Positions 45,925 through 59,400 of a stretch of 64,000 nt of DNA are shown here, piece after piece. The DNA lies in the NCBI RefSeq assembly GCF_024868665.1, contig NC_079896.1:2931705-2995704 (forward strand). Direction: 5' to 3'. Below the pieces are notes generated by a model. It saw only the letters and a list, made by a program, of their open reading frames with translations, searched no databases and was not told the DNA's origin. The position numbers were made by a program, and so were the translations under genes. The DNA is from Triplophysa rosa (taxonomy: Eukaryota; Chordata; Actinopteri; Cypriniformes; Nemacheilidae). The number at the start of each line of letters is the position of its first letter. Position 1 is the stretch's first letter.

Positions 45925-48900
45925 TTAGATTTGAGGGCCTTGAGTAAAGCGTACCGAGTCAAGACCTGGAGACAAAAACAAGAGGATCAATAAAATATTC
46001 ATAACCTGATAGAACTGTGGTCTGTGTTTTATTTCCTATGAGCTTTTCGATCTTCTATGTTTTTCTTTTTTCTATTCACATCTTTTAATATTAAAACCAA
46101 TATTTTCTGATGCACTGTAGTTTTCCTTTCTGTTTCTCCTCATATTTGATGGCTTAATTGAACCCAAGGGGGCATTAAGAAGAGAAGGTATCGTACAAAT
46201 ATCTCGTTTGATCACGTATGTGTTTTAGACTTTGGATGTGAAATATCTCACCATGTGAGCTGCTCTGGTTTGTAGGAGCGGAGCTGTCCTCCAGCCACAC
46301 AGCGCTGTACGGAAATGAATCTCGCTTATGCGGCGTCCCGGCCGACGACAGGCTCTCCTGCACACCAGAAGCACCAAAAACATTCAGCATGCAAATGACA
46401 GAACCCGTCCGTCAGCGTGTTCTCTTCAAGCAATCACATGCAAATTCCAAAACCGATTACGTGCTCGTGTTCTTTGATGGCTGTTGGTATGTGCGCTCAT
46501 TGAAAGAAACACAATGCGACGTATCAATAGAGAAGGAGTAATTGTGCTTTTGTTTTGATCGCTGATTGGATGATGACTCATAGGTGGGCGTGGTCTCACC
46601 GGTCCGGTGTCGTACTCTTCCGCCGCTTCAAGTTGGTGCTCGTTCTCCTCCACCACGCTGGTGAAGCTGCTGGCGTTGGACGAGGAGCGAGAGAGGTCCT
46701 GAGACTCGGGGATGGAAGGAGCTCGGCAGCACAGTGCAGAACTACAAAACAAGTGGTCATCGGAAAACCGCTTGTAACAATCCAGAACTCTAAAAGAAAC
46801 AGCGATAGTAAAGAAATGTCTGTGCGTGTACCCGAACTTGGTGGTGGGCATCTCGGGTGAGCTGTGATTGGAGGAGGTGTCTAATCGGAGTTCTTGAGTG
46901 AAGCTGCAGTCAGATCTCTGTGGAATGGGAGACACCTCTCTGCTGCTGGGACAGAACAACACGCTTTACACGCAATGAGAAAACACGTGTGCTTCTCCCG
47001 CATTCACGTTTCTGGTCCTACCTTCTCTCCTGAACCTCCTGTATGTTCTCGATCCCAATCGCGCTGCTCCTCCTGGAGGTGAACGGGCCAGATTTCTTCC
47101 GGGTTGGGCTTTTTCCAGGAATGATCAAAGACTGCGGAGAAATCACAATGTCAACAGTAGTGCGTGCGGGATGTTGGCAGTATAGGGAAAAACTCCTGAA
47201 CACAAAAAGTTGTTTTTATGCAGTGCTTGGTAGTTAAAGTGTTAGTTTACCGAAAAAGAAAAACCTGTCACATTTTATGTGGAACACAAAAGAAGATATT
47301 TTGAGAAATGTGACCCTGGACAACAAAACCAGTCTTATTACTAGTCTCGAAATTGCAATTTTTACATAATCTGAAAGCTGAATAAATAAACTTTCTATAG
47401 ATATATGAGTTGTTAGAATAGGACAATATCTGGCTGAGATACAACCGTTTAAAACTCAGGAATCTGAGAGCACAAAAAAATCAAAATATTGAGAAAATTG
47501 CCTTTGAAGTTGTTAATCAGGGGTACTGTGGCAGACCATCCACTCACAAAAATAAAGTTTTGATATATTTAAGGTAGGAAATTTACAAAATATCTTCATG
47601 GAACATGATCTTTACTTAATATCCTAATGATTTTTGGCATAAAAGAAAAATCAATAATTTTGACCCACACAATGTATTTTTGTCTTTTACTAAAAATGTT
47701 CCCGTGCTACTTAAGACTGGTTTTGTGATCCAGGGTCACAAATGGCTCGGTGGTTTTGTGTCCGTACAATGGATGTCAATGGGGTTCAGTGTTGTTTGTT
47801 TACCTACATTCTTCAAAATATCTTCTGTGTTCTGCAGAAGATAAACGTCACACAGGTTTGACATGACATGAAGGTACGATGACCTTGACACGATGACAGC
47901 GTTTTCATTTTTGCTTGAACTGTCCCTTCAGGCATGTTTTAAATCTCATTTAAATGTACGATGCATGTACTTTGTATACTGAAAACTCAGCAAACAAACA
48001 CTCCCACAGTCCTGTTCGGTACCCGTACATGTGAATATGGATTTTGTGAGTCACGCGGTTATTAAAGTTATATCACACAAGCGAATGTGTTGTGATTGAT
48101 ACCAAAATGACTATGACTTCAGTTTTGTTCTGTTTCTCTCTATACAGTTGAACAGCAATGACAATGGAAAGTGATTTTGATCTGACGATGACTTAAAGGC
48201 ATTAAAGGAACCACTCCTGAATATCTGAATGATTTAGTACAACGTGTTATGCTGTATAACAAAAACGACTTTTACCTGCAAGCAAAAAATAATGTTGTAA
48301 AGGGAGGCGCTCGCTAACACAAATGTGTCCCTGCCAAGGCAAATGGGACACAAAACACTCCAACTCCACCCATAGGAACGTCTTGGCTGTGACCGTCACT
48401 CGAGCATAACATGATTCATTCAAGGTCAACTTTTCTATTTCCTTATACATAACTTTTAGCGCTTGAGATTGATTGCTTTGCAACAATGCACATAATGAAA
48501 TGCGCAACATTATATTGAAATGAAAATCGAATTAAACTGAGTAATTAACAATGCCTTTAAAAAAATTCTCAATGTTTCTTTTAAAGCACTAAACTGACGT
48601 CTTTTAGGTCTCTTGAAGCTGAAAATTCAGAGAGGCAAAACACATCCCTGTTGAAAAAACCAGCATATGCTGGTTAGGTAGGTTTTGAAGCATGATAGAT
48701 GGTTTGTGCTCGTTCAAGCTGGTCATGTGGTGGTTTAAGCTGGTCCTGAGCTGGTTTAAACTGGTCATGTGGTGGTTTAAGATGGTCCTGAGCTGGTTAA
48801 AACTGGTCCTGAGCTGGTTTAAACTGGTCATGTGGTGGTTTCAAACGGGTCCTGAGCTGGTTTAAACTGGTCATGTGGTAGTTTAAACGGGTCCTGAGCT

Positions 48901-51900
48901 GGTTAAAACTGGTCATGTGGTGGTTTAAACGGGTCCTGAGCTGGTTAAAACTGGTCATGTGGTGGTTTAAGCTGGTCCTGAGCTGGTTTAAGATTGTGAT
49001 GTGGTGGTTTAAGCTGGTCCTGAGCTGGTTTAAGATGGTCATGTGGTGGTTTAAGCTGGTCCTGAGCTGGTTTAAGATGGTCATGTGGTGGTTTAAGCTG
49101 GTCATGTGGTGGTTTAAGCTGGTCCTGAGCTGGTTTAAGATGGTCCTGTGGTGGTTTAAGCTGGTCCTGAGCTGGTTTAAGATGGTCATGTGCTGGTTTA
49201 AGCTGGTCCTGAGCTGGTTTAAGATGGTCCTGAGCTGGTTTAAGCTGGTCATGTGGTGGTTTAAGATGGTCATGTGCTGGTTTAAGATGGTCCTGAGCTG
49301 GTTTAAGATGGTCCTGAGCTGGTTTAAGATGGTCCTGAGCTGGGACTATCTTAAACCAGCACATGACCATCTTAAAACAGCACAAACCAGCTACCCTGCT
49401 TCAAAACCTACCTAACCAGCACATGCTGTTTTTTTCAACAGGGATGCAAATGTCTCAATTTGCTCTACATTTGACCTAATATTGGTTCAAGAAAAGAAAT
49501 GGAGATCTCTTGTTTCTTTATTGCTCAGACATTAATTTTCCATTCCTCAGGAGATTTGATAGAGTTCCCAGCTGCGTTTCATTTAGGTTTCAACGTCAGA
49601 CAATTTTTCAAAAACGAAGAGTTTGGAGGTGTAAAAAGAATGTAGATTGTACATTTGATTGTACATTCGATGTACAACGTAGAGGTAAAATAATCTGGAT
49701 TTGGGTCGATTTGATGAGAAACGCTTGAGTTCATATTGAGATCTTCAATAATATTGACGTTTGATTGCAGACTCTGGAGACGTTTGTGAGGTTTCTGCCT
49801 CTTTTTCTCTGGAAAATTTCTGAGATTGCTCTCCATTTATCTAGGAGAATTAATTGAGATAATACAAAGATCTGACGTGCGATTTTTCTTTCTGTTGCAT
49901 TGTGTTGCCAGATTAAAAGAGGACAGAGAGTCACGTGCGCAGAGCCCCATCTGTTCTACTGACCACCATCCAAACACATCACGTGAACGCATTACAGATC
50001 CGTTTCTCTCTTTAAATGATGAAGATCCGACATGGCAAGAGAAGACCCGATCCAGAACCAGCCTGAACCTCACAGATGTGCCACCCTGACACATGTACCG
50101 AAGGGTCAAAGGCGTTCAGAGGGCGATGTGTGCACCAGCTGCGGCTCTGCCGGCTCAGGGCAGAGAGTTTGGTGTAAACTAAAGATGGCACACGAGGTTT
50201 TCAGGCATCTTGTGGCAGATTGCGTTTTCAGACTCTGGCAGACTGCGCATTTATTTTTTATCAAGTTGTGTCTTGGTAACAATTTAAGATCTGTTAACAG
50301 CTGGAAGGCTGCGGTTACTCACAATGCCGGCTGTTTTGGGGGTTTCTGGAGGGTTGTGTGTAAAACTCCCGCTGTGGCTTGTGGAGACAGTGTGTGGCTT
50401 CTTGTTACTGAGGCCCATCGCATCCATCGACTGACTTCTACTGCGGATCACGCGCTGGAAAAAGGACATGATGCATTAGAGATGTAAGATGCATTACTAC
50501 AATGCAACTCTAGGGGGCACTCTGAGACTGCGGCTTTAATAGAGCGCAAGAGCGCATTAGGACATGGAAGACACATGTGTTGTAAATATCATACTTGTAC
50601 ACTTTAGTTTGATTTTCAATACCATGCTTTAAGTATTCAGTGTGCATGGAAGTTTTCTCTAGCTGGATTACAAACTCTGCATTTCACACTTTATGACATA
50701 CGATATCCCACAATGCAGTCTACTTAAGGTATGGTTATTATAGTTAACTAAAAGTTAACTTTTAACACATACAGTATCTGTTAAATAAAACCAAATAAGA
50801 TATTAAATAAGTCTAAATATTATTTGAAAGACTAAGTAAAAATGAGAAATATTGCCTTGAGCAATAAAGTGAAATAAATTTAAATTGAGGCACTAAAATG
50901 ATTAAATAGTGAGTAAAAAAACTAAACTTAAACTAAAACAGAATAAAAATATATATATATAAAAATTTCAAAAATAATAAAATGACAAAAACATATAAAA
51001 TATTGGTAAAATAAATAAATTAATGTAAATTAAAAGATAAATAAAATTAAATGAACACTAAAACTAAAAATATAAAAAGAAAAGCTATTTTAATATAAGA
51101 ATACAACTACTATAAAAAACTGATTTTAAAAATTAAACTACATCTAAAAAATTATTCATGAATCTAAGGCTTCAAGATAGAAATTTTCTAAATGATTATA
51201 ATATCGCAAAAAGTTTTGTAAAGTTAAAGTTTTAGGTTGATGCAAATAGCAGAGAATCTTGTAAGACAGAGATGTAAAATGTTTTAATGAACAAAATACA
51301 AATATTTTAAGTAGTAAATAATTAAATAAATACAAATTTATTTAATTTTGATTTACAAGTATCACATAAACTAACTAAAACTACACTGAAATTTATAGCA
51401 AATTTGAAAGTAATATTATAATAAAAACGAATGTAAAAATGCAAAACTATCCATTTTTTTTCCAGCTGGATGGTATAAAAGATTCAAATAGACTACCTTA
51501 AAAGTTTCGAAGAATCCTCCTCCGCCTCCTCCTCCATTCTCCAGTTTATCATCATCTCCACACAGACCCATCATAGACTGACTGTTAACATGAAGCTCCT
51601 CATATAAAGTCTCCATAAGAGCAGAACGGGTTCTCTCCTGGAGGACAAATAACGGTTTTTAATGTACAATCCACGAATGTGCGCCGTCAACCCAAATGTA
51701 AAGAGCATCCGAACCAGTTCTGTACCTCCAACTTGGCAAACTTTTCAGCTTTGTAGCAGGAATATTCAGCATTGATCAGTTTGGTCAAGAGGAACTCGTG
51801 AAACTCAGGAGTCTGGACAAAACACAATGAAATGTGATTTTAACCCCATTTAGCCTGTGATTAAAAAGAATAGCTTTATGTTGAAACGGTGTACCTTTCT

Positions 51901-54713
51901 AAAGATGGCAGGCTCTGGGAGAGTTGGTCCAAAGAAAGGCACATCATCTCTCGCTGTCACAGACACCTTTTAAAAACAAGAGAAAACGCATAATAAATAT
52001 TATAAAAACAAAAGTCCCAGGAACTCGAGACTAAACGGACTCATACTGGGAGAGTTTCCAAAGTGAATAATCAACACTTAAGTTTTTGATGGATTCAAAT
52101 AATCCACATGATCCACATAATCTACATTTTATCCCACATGAAAATATACTGTAGTATACTTTAGGGTTTAAACTGTACACTTATTAATGGTATACTATAT
52201 TATATTTGATATAATATAATATATATTTACTAAATATCTATAATATTAGCTATAGTGAGTGGATAAACCTTGGTAAATACCTTAGTAAACTTTAATATTT
52301 ACTATAGTTAGCTCTAAAAATGAATAAAATGAAATAGAAAATATTTATAAATAATAAAATGACAAAAACATTAAACATTGCTAAAAATAAAGAATCAACC
52401 AAATTTATTTTAATTAAAATAAATTCAATAAATTCAATTTATAAGATCAAATGTGATAATTTACAGAAGAAACTAAACTAAATTATTAATAAATCTATGG
52501 CTTAAAGATATACAGATGTTTTATTAATTATTTGTATATTGCTAAAAGTTATGTACAGTTATGTATCAAGTTTTAGGTTGATGCAAATAGCAGAGAATCT
52601 CTTAAAAGAGAGATGTTTTTCCTTAAGAGAATTCAGTTTTCAAATAAATAAATATCATTTAAATCAAATAGTTTAGTAAACTTTAATATTTACTATAGTA
52701 AGTTCTTAAAATACTATAGCATCTAGATTTTTTTTATTATACAAGTTTACAATAGTAAATACTAAGGAATTTCATGTACCACGGTCTTAATCTTGTACCT
52801 TATACAGGACATTATCCGTGCAGGCGTTCTCCACTTGAACCACCACGTAAGCGTGCAGAAAGTTGGACGCGATCATATCTGGTACAAACGGTGTGTTTTC
52901 CTCTTGAAAAACTATAGCCACGATGTCATTTCCTATGTGCCTTTTCCGCTGGAGCTGAAAAGAAATCACAGGACATTAGCATTGGGAAGTAACATGAGGA
53001 ACACTAAGCAATTTCAGAAACATGAACTGAAAAATGAAACGTTGGTGTCAAACATATTTCATCAGTTTGTGGTGTGCATTAAAAGCATTAAGTTTAATCC
53101 TCCTTAACCCTCATCCGACGTGCTCCTGACAGCTTAGAATGGAAAATCACGATTTTATCGTGATATGTATGAAATTAAAAAATGCTTTTGATCAAATGCT
53201 TCTCTTATTTATCATATTTTGTGTTTTAAAAATGTTAAATATGCATCACCAATATGTTGGAGTGTCACCAGGTTATTTGGCGTTAAATTATATCAATAAT
53301 TATATTTCAGAATATCCTAATATTGCCACAACATAAAAGATATTACAATTTATGTGTTTTAATACACCAACATTATCAAAGCCATGAAACACAAAGCAAT
53401 AATTACATTTAAACCTAATTTTACAATAACGCACAATGACAATTTTATCTCCCGTAAACCTTTCTCTGACTTGCTTTCTGCGCTTTAACACATGCACTTC
53501 ACAGCTTGCTCATGAATATGTATTAGACAGTGAAACCTCAAATAATTGAGGATGATATTGTAGGTCACGGTCGGCCCTGTGGGCTCTTGGCAGACGTCTT
53601 GCCCAATTTTAGATAGAAGATACAAATCATTTAAAGACAAAAAAACAAAGTCTGTCCGGTGTCCATTCGCATAAGAATACACACTAGCGCTCATATCACG
53701 AAGAATAACTATTAAATATCAGCAGGTGATGAGTCTGGAGCCATATGTTAGTCCTGGTATTCATGGGCAGCATTCTGAGAGGCTGAAACCCTGAGGTGAT
53801 GTTTTCTATCAGAGCGATGTGAAACACGGATGGCAACAGATGGCTTTTCAGGATCGGTGTTTTTTGCACCGTGTTGTGTGGGATGCTTGCTCATTAACAG
53901 AACATACAGTTGGTCAGTGCATGTCACACCGGCCAGCAATCTCTAGGGGTGACCAACTGGTCATGTTTTTAGAAATGACATTACATGCAACATAAAACAA
54001 CATTACAATTTACAGCACATGATGTAATGGGTTCGTCCAACGAATGTACGAAACAAAAATACAAACATAAGAATGTTGAGATGTTGCATGCAAAATGTGA
54101 CGAAGCAAAATACTAAACTGCAGAAGAGGTTTTACCTGCTGAGGATCTCCTTCCGTGTACGGCAGTTTAGTGGACACGTGGAACATGATCTCTATGTTGT
54201 GGAAGTTGCAGTAGACCGATTCGGTTCCCGTTTGGCCGTGTGTCACATCCAGACCACCACGAAAACTGCCGAATGAAAGAAGAGTGAATGCAAAAATGTA
54301 CAGTTTTGTCACGAAACATGATTTAGCCGTGTCCCTGACCCCACATTTCAATTCAACGTCATTTCAAATGTATTTCTATAGCAGCTTAAGAAATAAAAAC
54401 GTTATAGCTCTATAATAAAATGATATATCTTAATATATGGTCACCTATACTGGATGCAAAAGTGGGACTACCATATCAAGCACATTCGGTTGTTTTAGGA
54501 TCAACATGTCTGTAGATCTAGAAATACAGTAAATCCTTCATGTGTTATTTACTGTAAGAGCGGCATACCCTTTGAAGTCATGAAGTTCAATCTTCTCTCC
54601 TAAGAACTCTAAAAACTCAACAAAGGCCGGACTTTCCTCACTGTTCTCAAATAATTCCTCCTCTGTAGACTATGGAAGAGGAAAATTTTTTACAAATTAT
54701 ATTTTTGAAATAT

Positions 54714-54748
<35 letters not shown>

Positions 54749-56412
54749 AATAAAAATATTTACTGTTTTAGTATACAATATACAGTATATATATGTGAGT
54801 ACATTTGCAAAAACAGATAAATCACACTGAAAATGTTGATTATGTGCCTTAGTAGATTTTATGAAAAGAAATGATTAAAATATACTTATTATGTTCCTGT
54901 TTTTAACAAAAAATTGAGTTAAAATAACGTAAAAATCTTGGGAATAAAATCTACTAATTTTGGTTGTTAAGATTTTAATCGTTTTGTTCGAGTAATTTTA
55001 ATTGAACAAATTATTAAAGTAAATTATTATGTCAAAGCCATTTAAATTGGTCAAATTAAGTTTACTTATTTATTTTGTGTTGAGACTACATGAATCATTT
55101 TTGTACACATGTTTTTGATATTTTGACAAAAACTAAATTTATATAACAAGTAAAATTTACTTTATTCTGGTTAGTAAGTTGTACTTGAATTATAGCAGCA
55201 AATTTTACTTAAAAAAATGTTCGTGCAAATTGTGATGAGGATTTTATTAAGTCAATTCTACAAGTTATTTTTTTTAAATAATGATTTTCAAAAATCATGT
55301 TTTTTATTGTGTATGTTTATTTTTTTGTTACTATTACTTAATCAAATTAACCCAACTGTAGTTTGATTGATATTACTTGGAATGCACAATAAAAAAACAT
55401 GTTTTTCTGTCTTTGCAAATAAACTCTTTCAATTCAATTCAATTCAATTTTATTTATATAGCGCTTTTCACAATGTGCATTGTTCCAAAGCAGCTTTACA
55501 GGAGCAAATAAGAAAAACACAGAAAGGTAAAACACAGCACAGTGCATGGTGTTTATAGACCAAGCACGATCATTATAATAAATAATATCTAATAAATAAA
55601 TGAATAAATGAATAAATAAATAAATGAAACTCTTCATATATATATATATTCATGTAGACATTATATATAGCAGAAGCATGGGATACGTGAGGGCATGACA
55701 TCTGACCTGGGCAAATTTCTGGTAAACGACTCCAAACTTGAAATTGTTACTGATGACATGCTCATCAAAGGTCACGATGAGTCTAGACGCCTTGAAGAAA
55801 AATGCTAATTTGGGTCAAGATGAAAAGTCATTTTGAATCAACTGTTCTTGAAATTACAGCTTACCTTTGGGTATAAGACGGGGTAAAATCTGTCCACATT
55901 CACCTCTTCACAGATAAGCTTAGAACATAAACAAAAAACAGTGATGTAAAATTTCACAAATATTTTGATTATTCAATTATTTAATCTATAAAATACATAG
56001 AGCTGTAAATTCTACGTGTAAATATATGCAAATCAGTAAAAAAAGTGACCTGATATTAATATAAAAATTCAAAGCCTGTCATGCAACCTAACATTTTTTA
56101 ATAATAACCCCAATAATGACTTTCTGCTACAAACATGTACACTGATGTCTTACCTTTGCCATCTGGATCACATTGGGGAACTCGGTCAGACATGAAATGG
56201 GTATCACATCATGGTGGGTTTTAAACTTTGACCTAGAATAAAAAGACATCGGAGGACATTAGAATCACAGAATGCTTGTTGTTATGCCGGACACATTGCA
56301 AGAGCTGTGTAAAAACCATCTGGAGGGCATCAAAGACGCAACCTGATTACATCATCACAAACTGTGCAGAACTTCTGCTCGCTACATGAAAACACTAAAC
56401 TCAACTGAGCCT

Positions 56413-56497
<85 letters not shown>

Positions 56498-59400
56498 CGT
56501 GTGCATCATTGCATCATTGATGTGATTGCACGTGCACATGTAACTCCTCAAGAGGTTTAAAAATCTCTTCATAAAACAAAGGCTTTTTATATCAACCTCA
56601 CTATGGCACTTATTCTCTATCCTATCATTAAAGGTCTTTAAGACTTTAGATCATAAAGAATAGATGTGCCATGGTGTTTCTACTGCATATTTTGAACACT
56701 TTGAAAGTGAAAAAGAAATGGATATGTGTGGTTAAGGTTAGACGTGTTTGTTTCTTAAAGATTCAAGATTCTGGCAAACAGGGTTGTGCACCATTCAGAA
56801 TTTAATCTAGAAAGTATGAAATGTGGTTTAAAGTATAATCTCAAGGATGCTTTGAAAATATTGTATTTTAAAGGAATCGTTCGCCAAAAAAATCTGTCAT
56901 CATTTGTGACCCTGGACAACAAACCAGTCTTGAAAAATTGAGATTTACATCATCTGAAAGCTGAATAAATAAGGATCAGACAATATTTGGCCGAGATACA
57001 AAAATCATTAAACTGAGAAAATCACCTTTAATGTTGTCCAAATGAAGTCCTTAGCATAGCTTATTACTCACAAAAATGAAGTTTTGATATATTCACGGTA
57101 GGAAATTGACTAAATATCTTCATGGAACATGATCTTTACTTAATATCCCAATGATATTTGGTTTAAAAGAAAAATCTAGGTTTTTCACCCATACATTTTT
57201 TTGGCTATTGCTACAAAACTTCCTGTGTTTTGTGGTCCAGGGTCACATTTATTTACCATCATCATCACCTGTACATGACTCGTTGGGGGCCGAAAGAAAG
57301 TTATACGGGTGTGAAATGACAATTAGGATGAATAACCATGAAAGAATTTTCAATTTTGGCTGAAGCTTTCTTTTAAAAACAACACACAAAAGGATGCAAT
57401 CGAATGTAAGCTGTTTCAATATCACATTTCTCGTCAAATACTTCCCAAATGAAATGATCTGAGCTATGCCATCCACATTCATTTTAAAGCTTTACCCGTA
57501 CATCAACAGTTGTCTTATTTGTGTCTACTACAGTTTCTCCAACGTATTTTAAGAAGAGCATCTAAGACAAAATCCGAGCCTCAAATGAAACATAATTCAG
57601 ATTGAAAGGGCAACGTCTTGTGTTCGTGTGTAAAGCGGTACCTGAGCAACAGTCGAAGATGCTCCTGGTCTCCAATCACATCATATTTGACAGAGAAGAC
57701 CAGGTGGCCCAAGACGCTGTCCACCGAGTAATAATTGAAGTGCTCCTGTGGAAAGATGTACACTATAATCATACTATAACTCTAAAAAAAGACTAAAACG
57801 TGCCGTGAGATGAGAGATGACAAGTGTACGACTGCAACAAAATATACACAGTAAGCTTCCTAACATAAAGCTCACACGGACTTTAGCGCAGTGGTTCTCA
57901 AACTGGGGGCCGTGGCCTCTTGGGGGACCCCAAGATGGTTCCAGGAGGGCCACAGATTTTGTGGCATTTTAGAAATATAGATATTTATCATACATTTTGT
58001 GCAATCAAACATCAGAAAAACAACACCACCAACCAAAATAATTGATGTTTTAGCATTGTTTAACTGAATATTTTCTTGGTTTAATTAAAATTTTAAGTTT
58101 AAGATTATAAGTCTTTATTTGGGGGGCCGCAAAGCAATGCACTCTACACAAAGGGGGCCTTACAACAAACAAGTTTGAGAACCACTGCTTTAGCGGATAC
58201 GTATGTTATATACATGACTTTTTTATAGTGCTTCTCGGACAGATGTGTACACTTGATCTTTGTATGAAAGAGCTAAACGAATACTCTTTCTCTTATTATA
58301 TTTTGCATAAACACGAATTACAGTAAGCTATTGCTTTAATAGAAAATCTGATCTTTAAAGCGTTTTTCACCTTTCCCAAAAAGTCCTTCCTGTAGATCTT
58401 GGCTATGCTGTTTGTCTCCAGTGTACACTGCGATGTAGGACACGGGGGCGGTTCTTCCGGAGCAGAGGAGGAGCCTAAATCGTGATTGGTCCCCTCAATC
58501 CAGTAACCACCAAATTGGGGCAGCAGAATCAGCGGTAAAGGCCCGGTTCGTCCCAACACCTGCCGACCCACCAAACCAAAATCAAAACACTTCTCCAAAC
58601 AAACCTTGTTTCAATATAGAAAACCAAACGTGCTTGTAACCTCATGGACGCTGGGATAGGGGATGTAGTCTTCTTCCGTCTGTAAAGAAATGCAGATCGA
58701 TTAGATGTTGACATGTGAACCTTTCTGTGTAGTCACATTAAGCTACAGATGAAGAAAACAAATAAGAAGAAATGAAACTCATAATGCCAAGGAAACCCCC
58801 TGAACTGTATACAATATTAATATTAATAAACCCGTAGCATGTGGTACAGATCACATGACCGGGTGTTCTGTGTGGAGAGATGTGACCTTAGAGGGACACT
58901 TCACCCAAAAACGAAAAGTCTGTCATCATTTACTCGCCTTCGAGTTGTTCCAAATCTGTAAACATTTCTTTGTTCTGGTGAACACAGAAAAATATAGTTG
59001 GAAGAATGCTTATAACCAGACAGATTTTGCCCCCCATTGACTCCCATAGTAGGAAAAAAAACAATGGTAGTCAAAAGTGCCCCAGAGCTGTTTGCTGTCC
59101 TACATTCTTCAAAATATCTTCTTTTGTGTTCAACAGAACAAAACAAATGATAAAGTAATTTTTCCTACTATGGGAGTCAATGGGGGTCGAGATCTTTTTG
59201 GTTATAAGCATTATTCCAACTATATTTCTCCATGTTCATCAGAACAAAGACATTTATACACATTTGTAACAACTCGAAGGTGAGTAAACGATGACAGAAT
59301 TTTCATTTTTGGGTGAAGTATCCCTTTAAAGGCTTTTAACTGAACAGTTACACACATCTTCACATTACAATGAATATACACTTAATGGACACGTGTATTT

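Noticed and set aside
48700..49340. CRISPR-like array
   Set aside because: Units are contiguous without unique spacers, and the genome is a vertebrate.
48797..49415. Long open frames on both strands with peptides of repeated WFK or LKPAQDH units
   Set aside because: They are a direct result of the 20-base tandem array having few stop codons; there is no start context or sign of coding selection.
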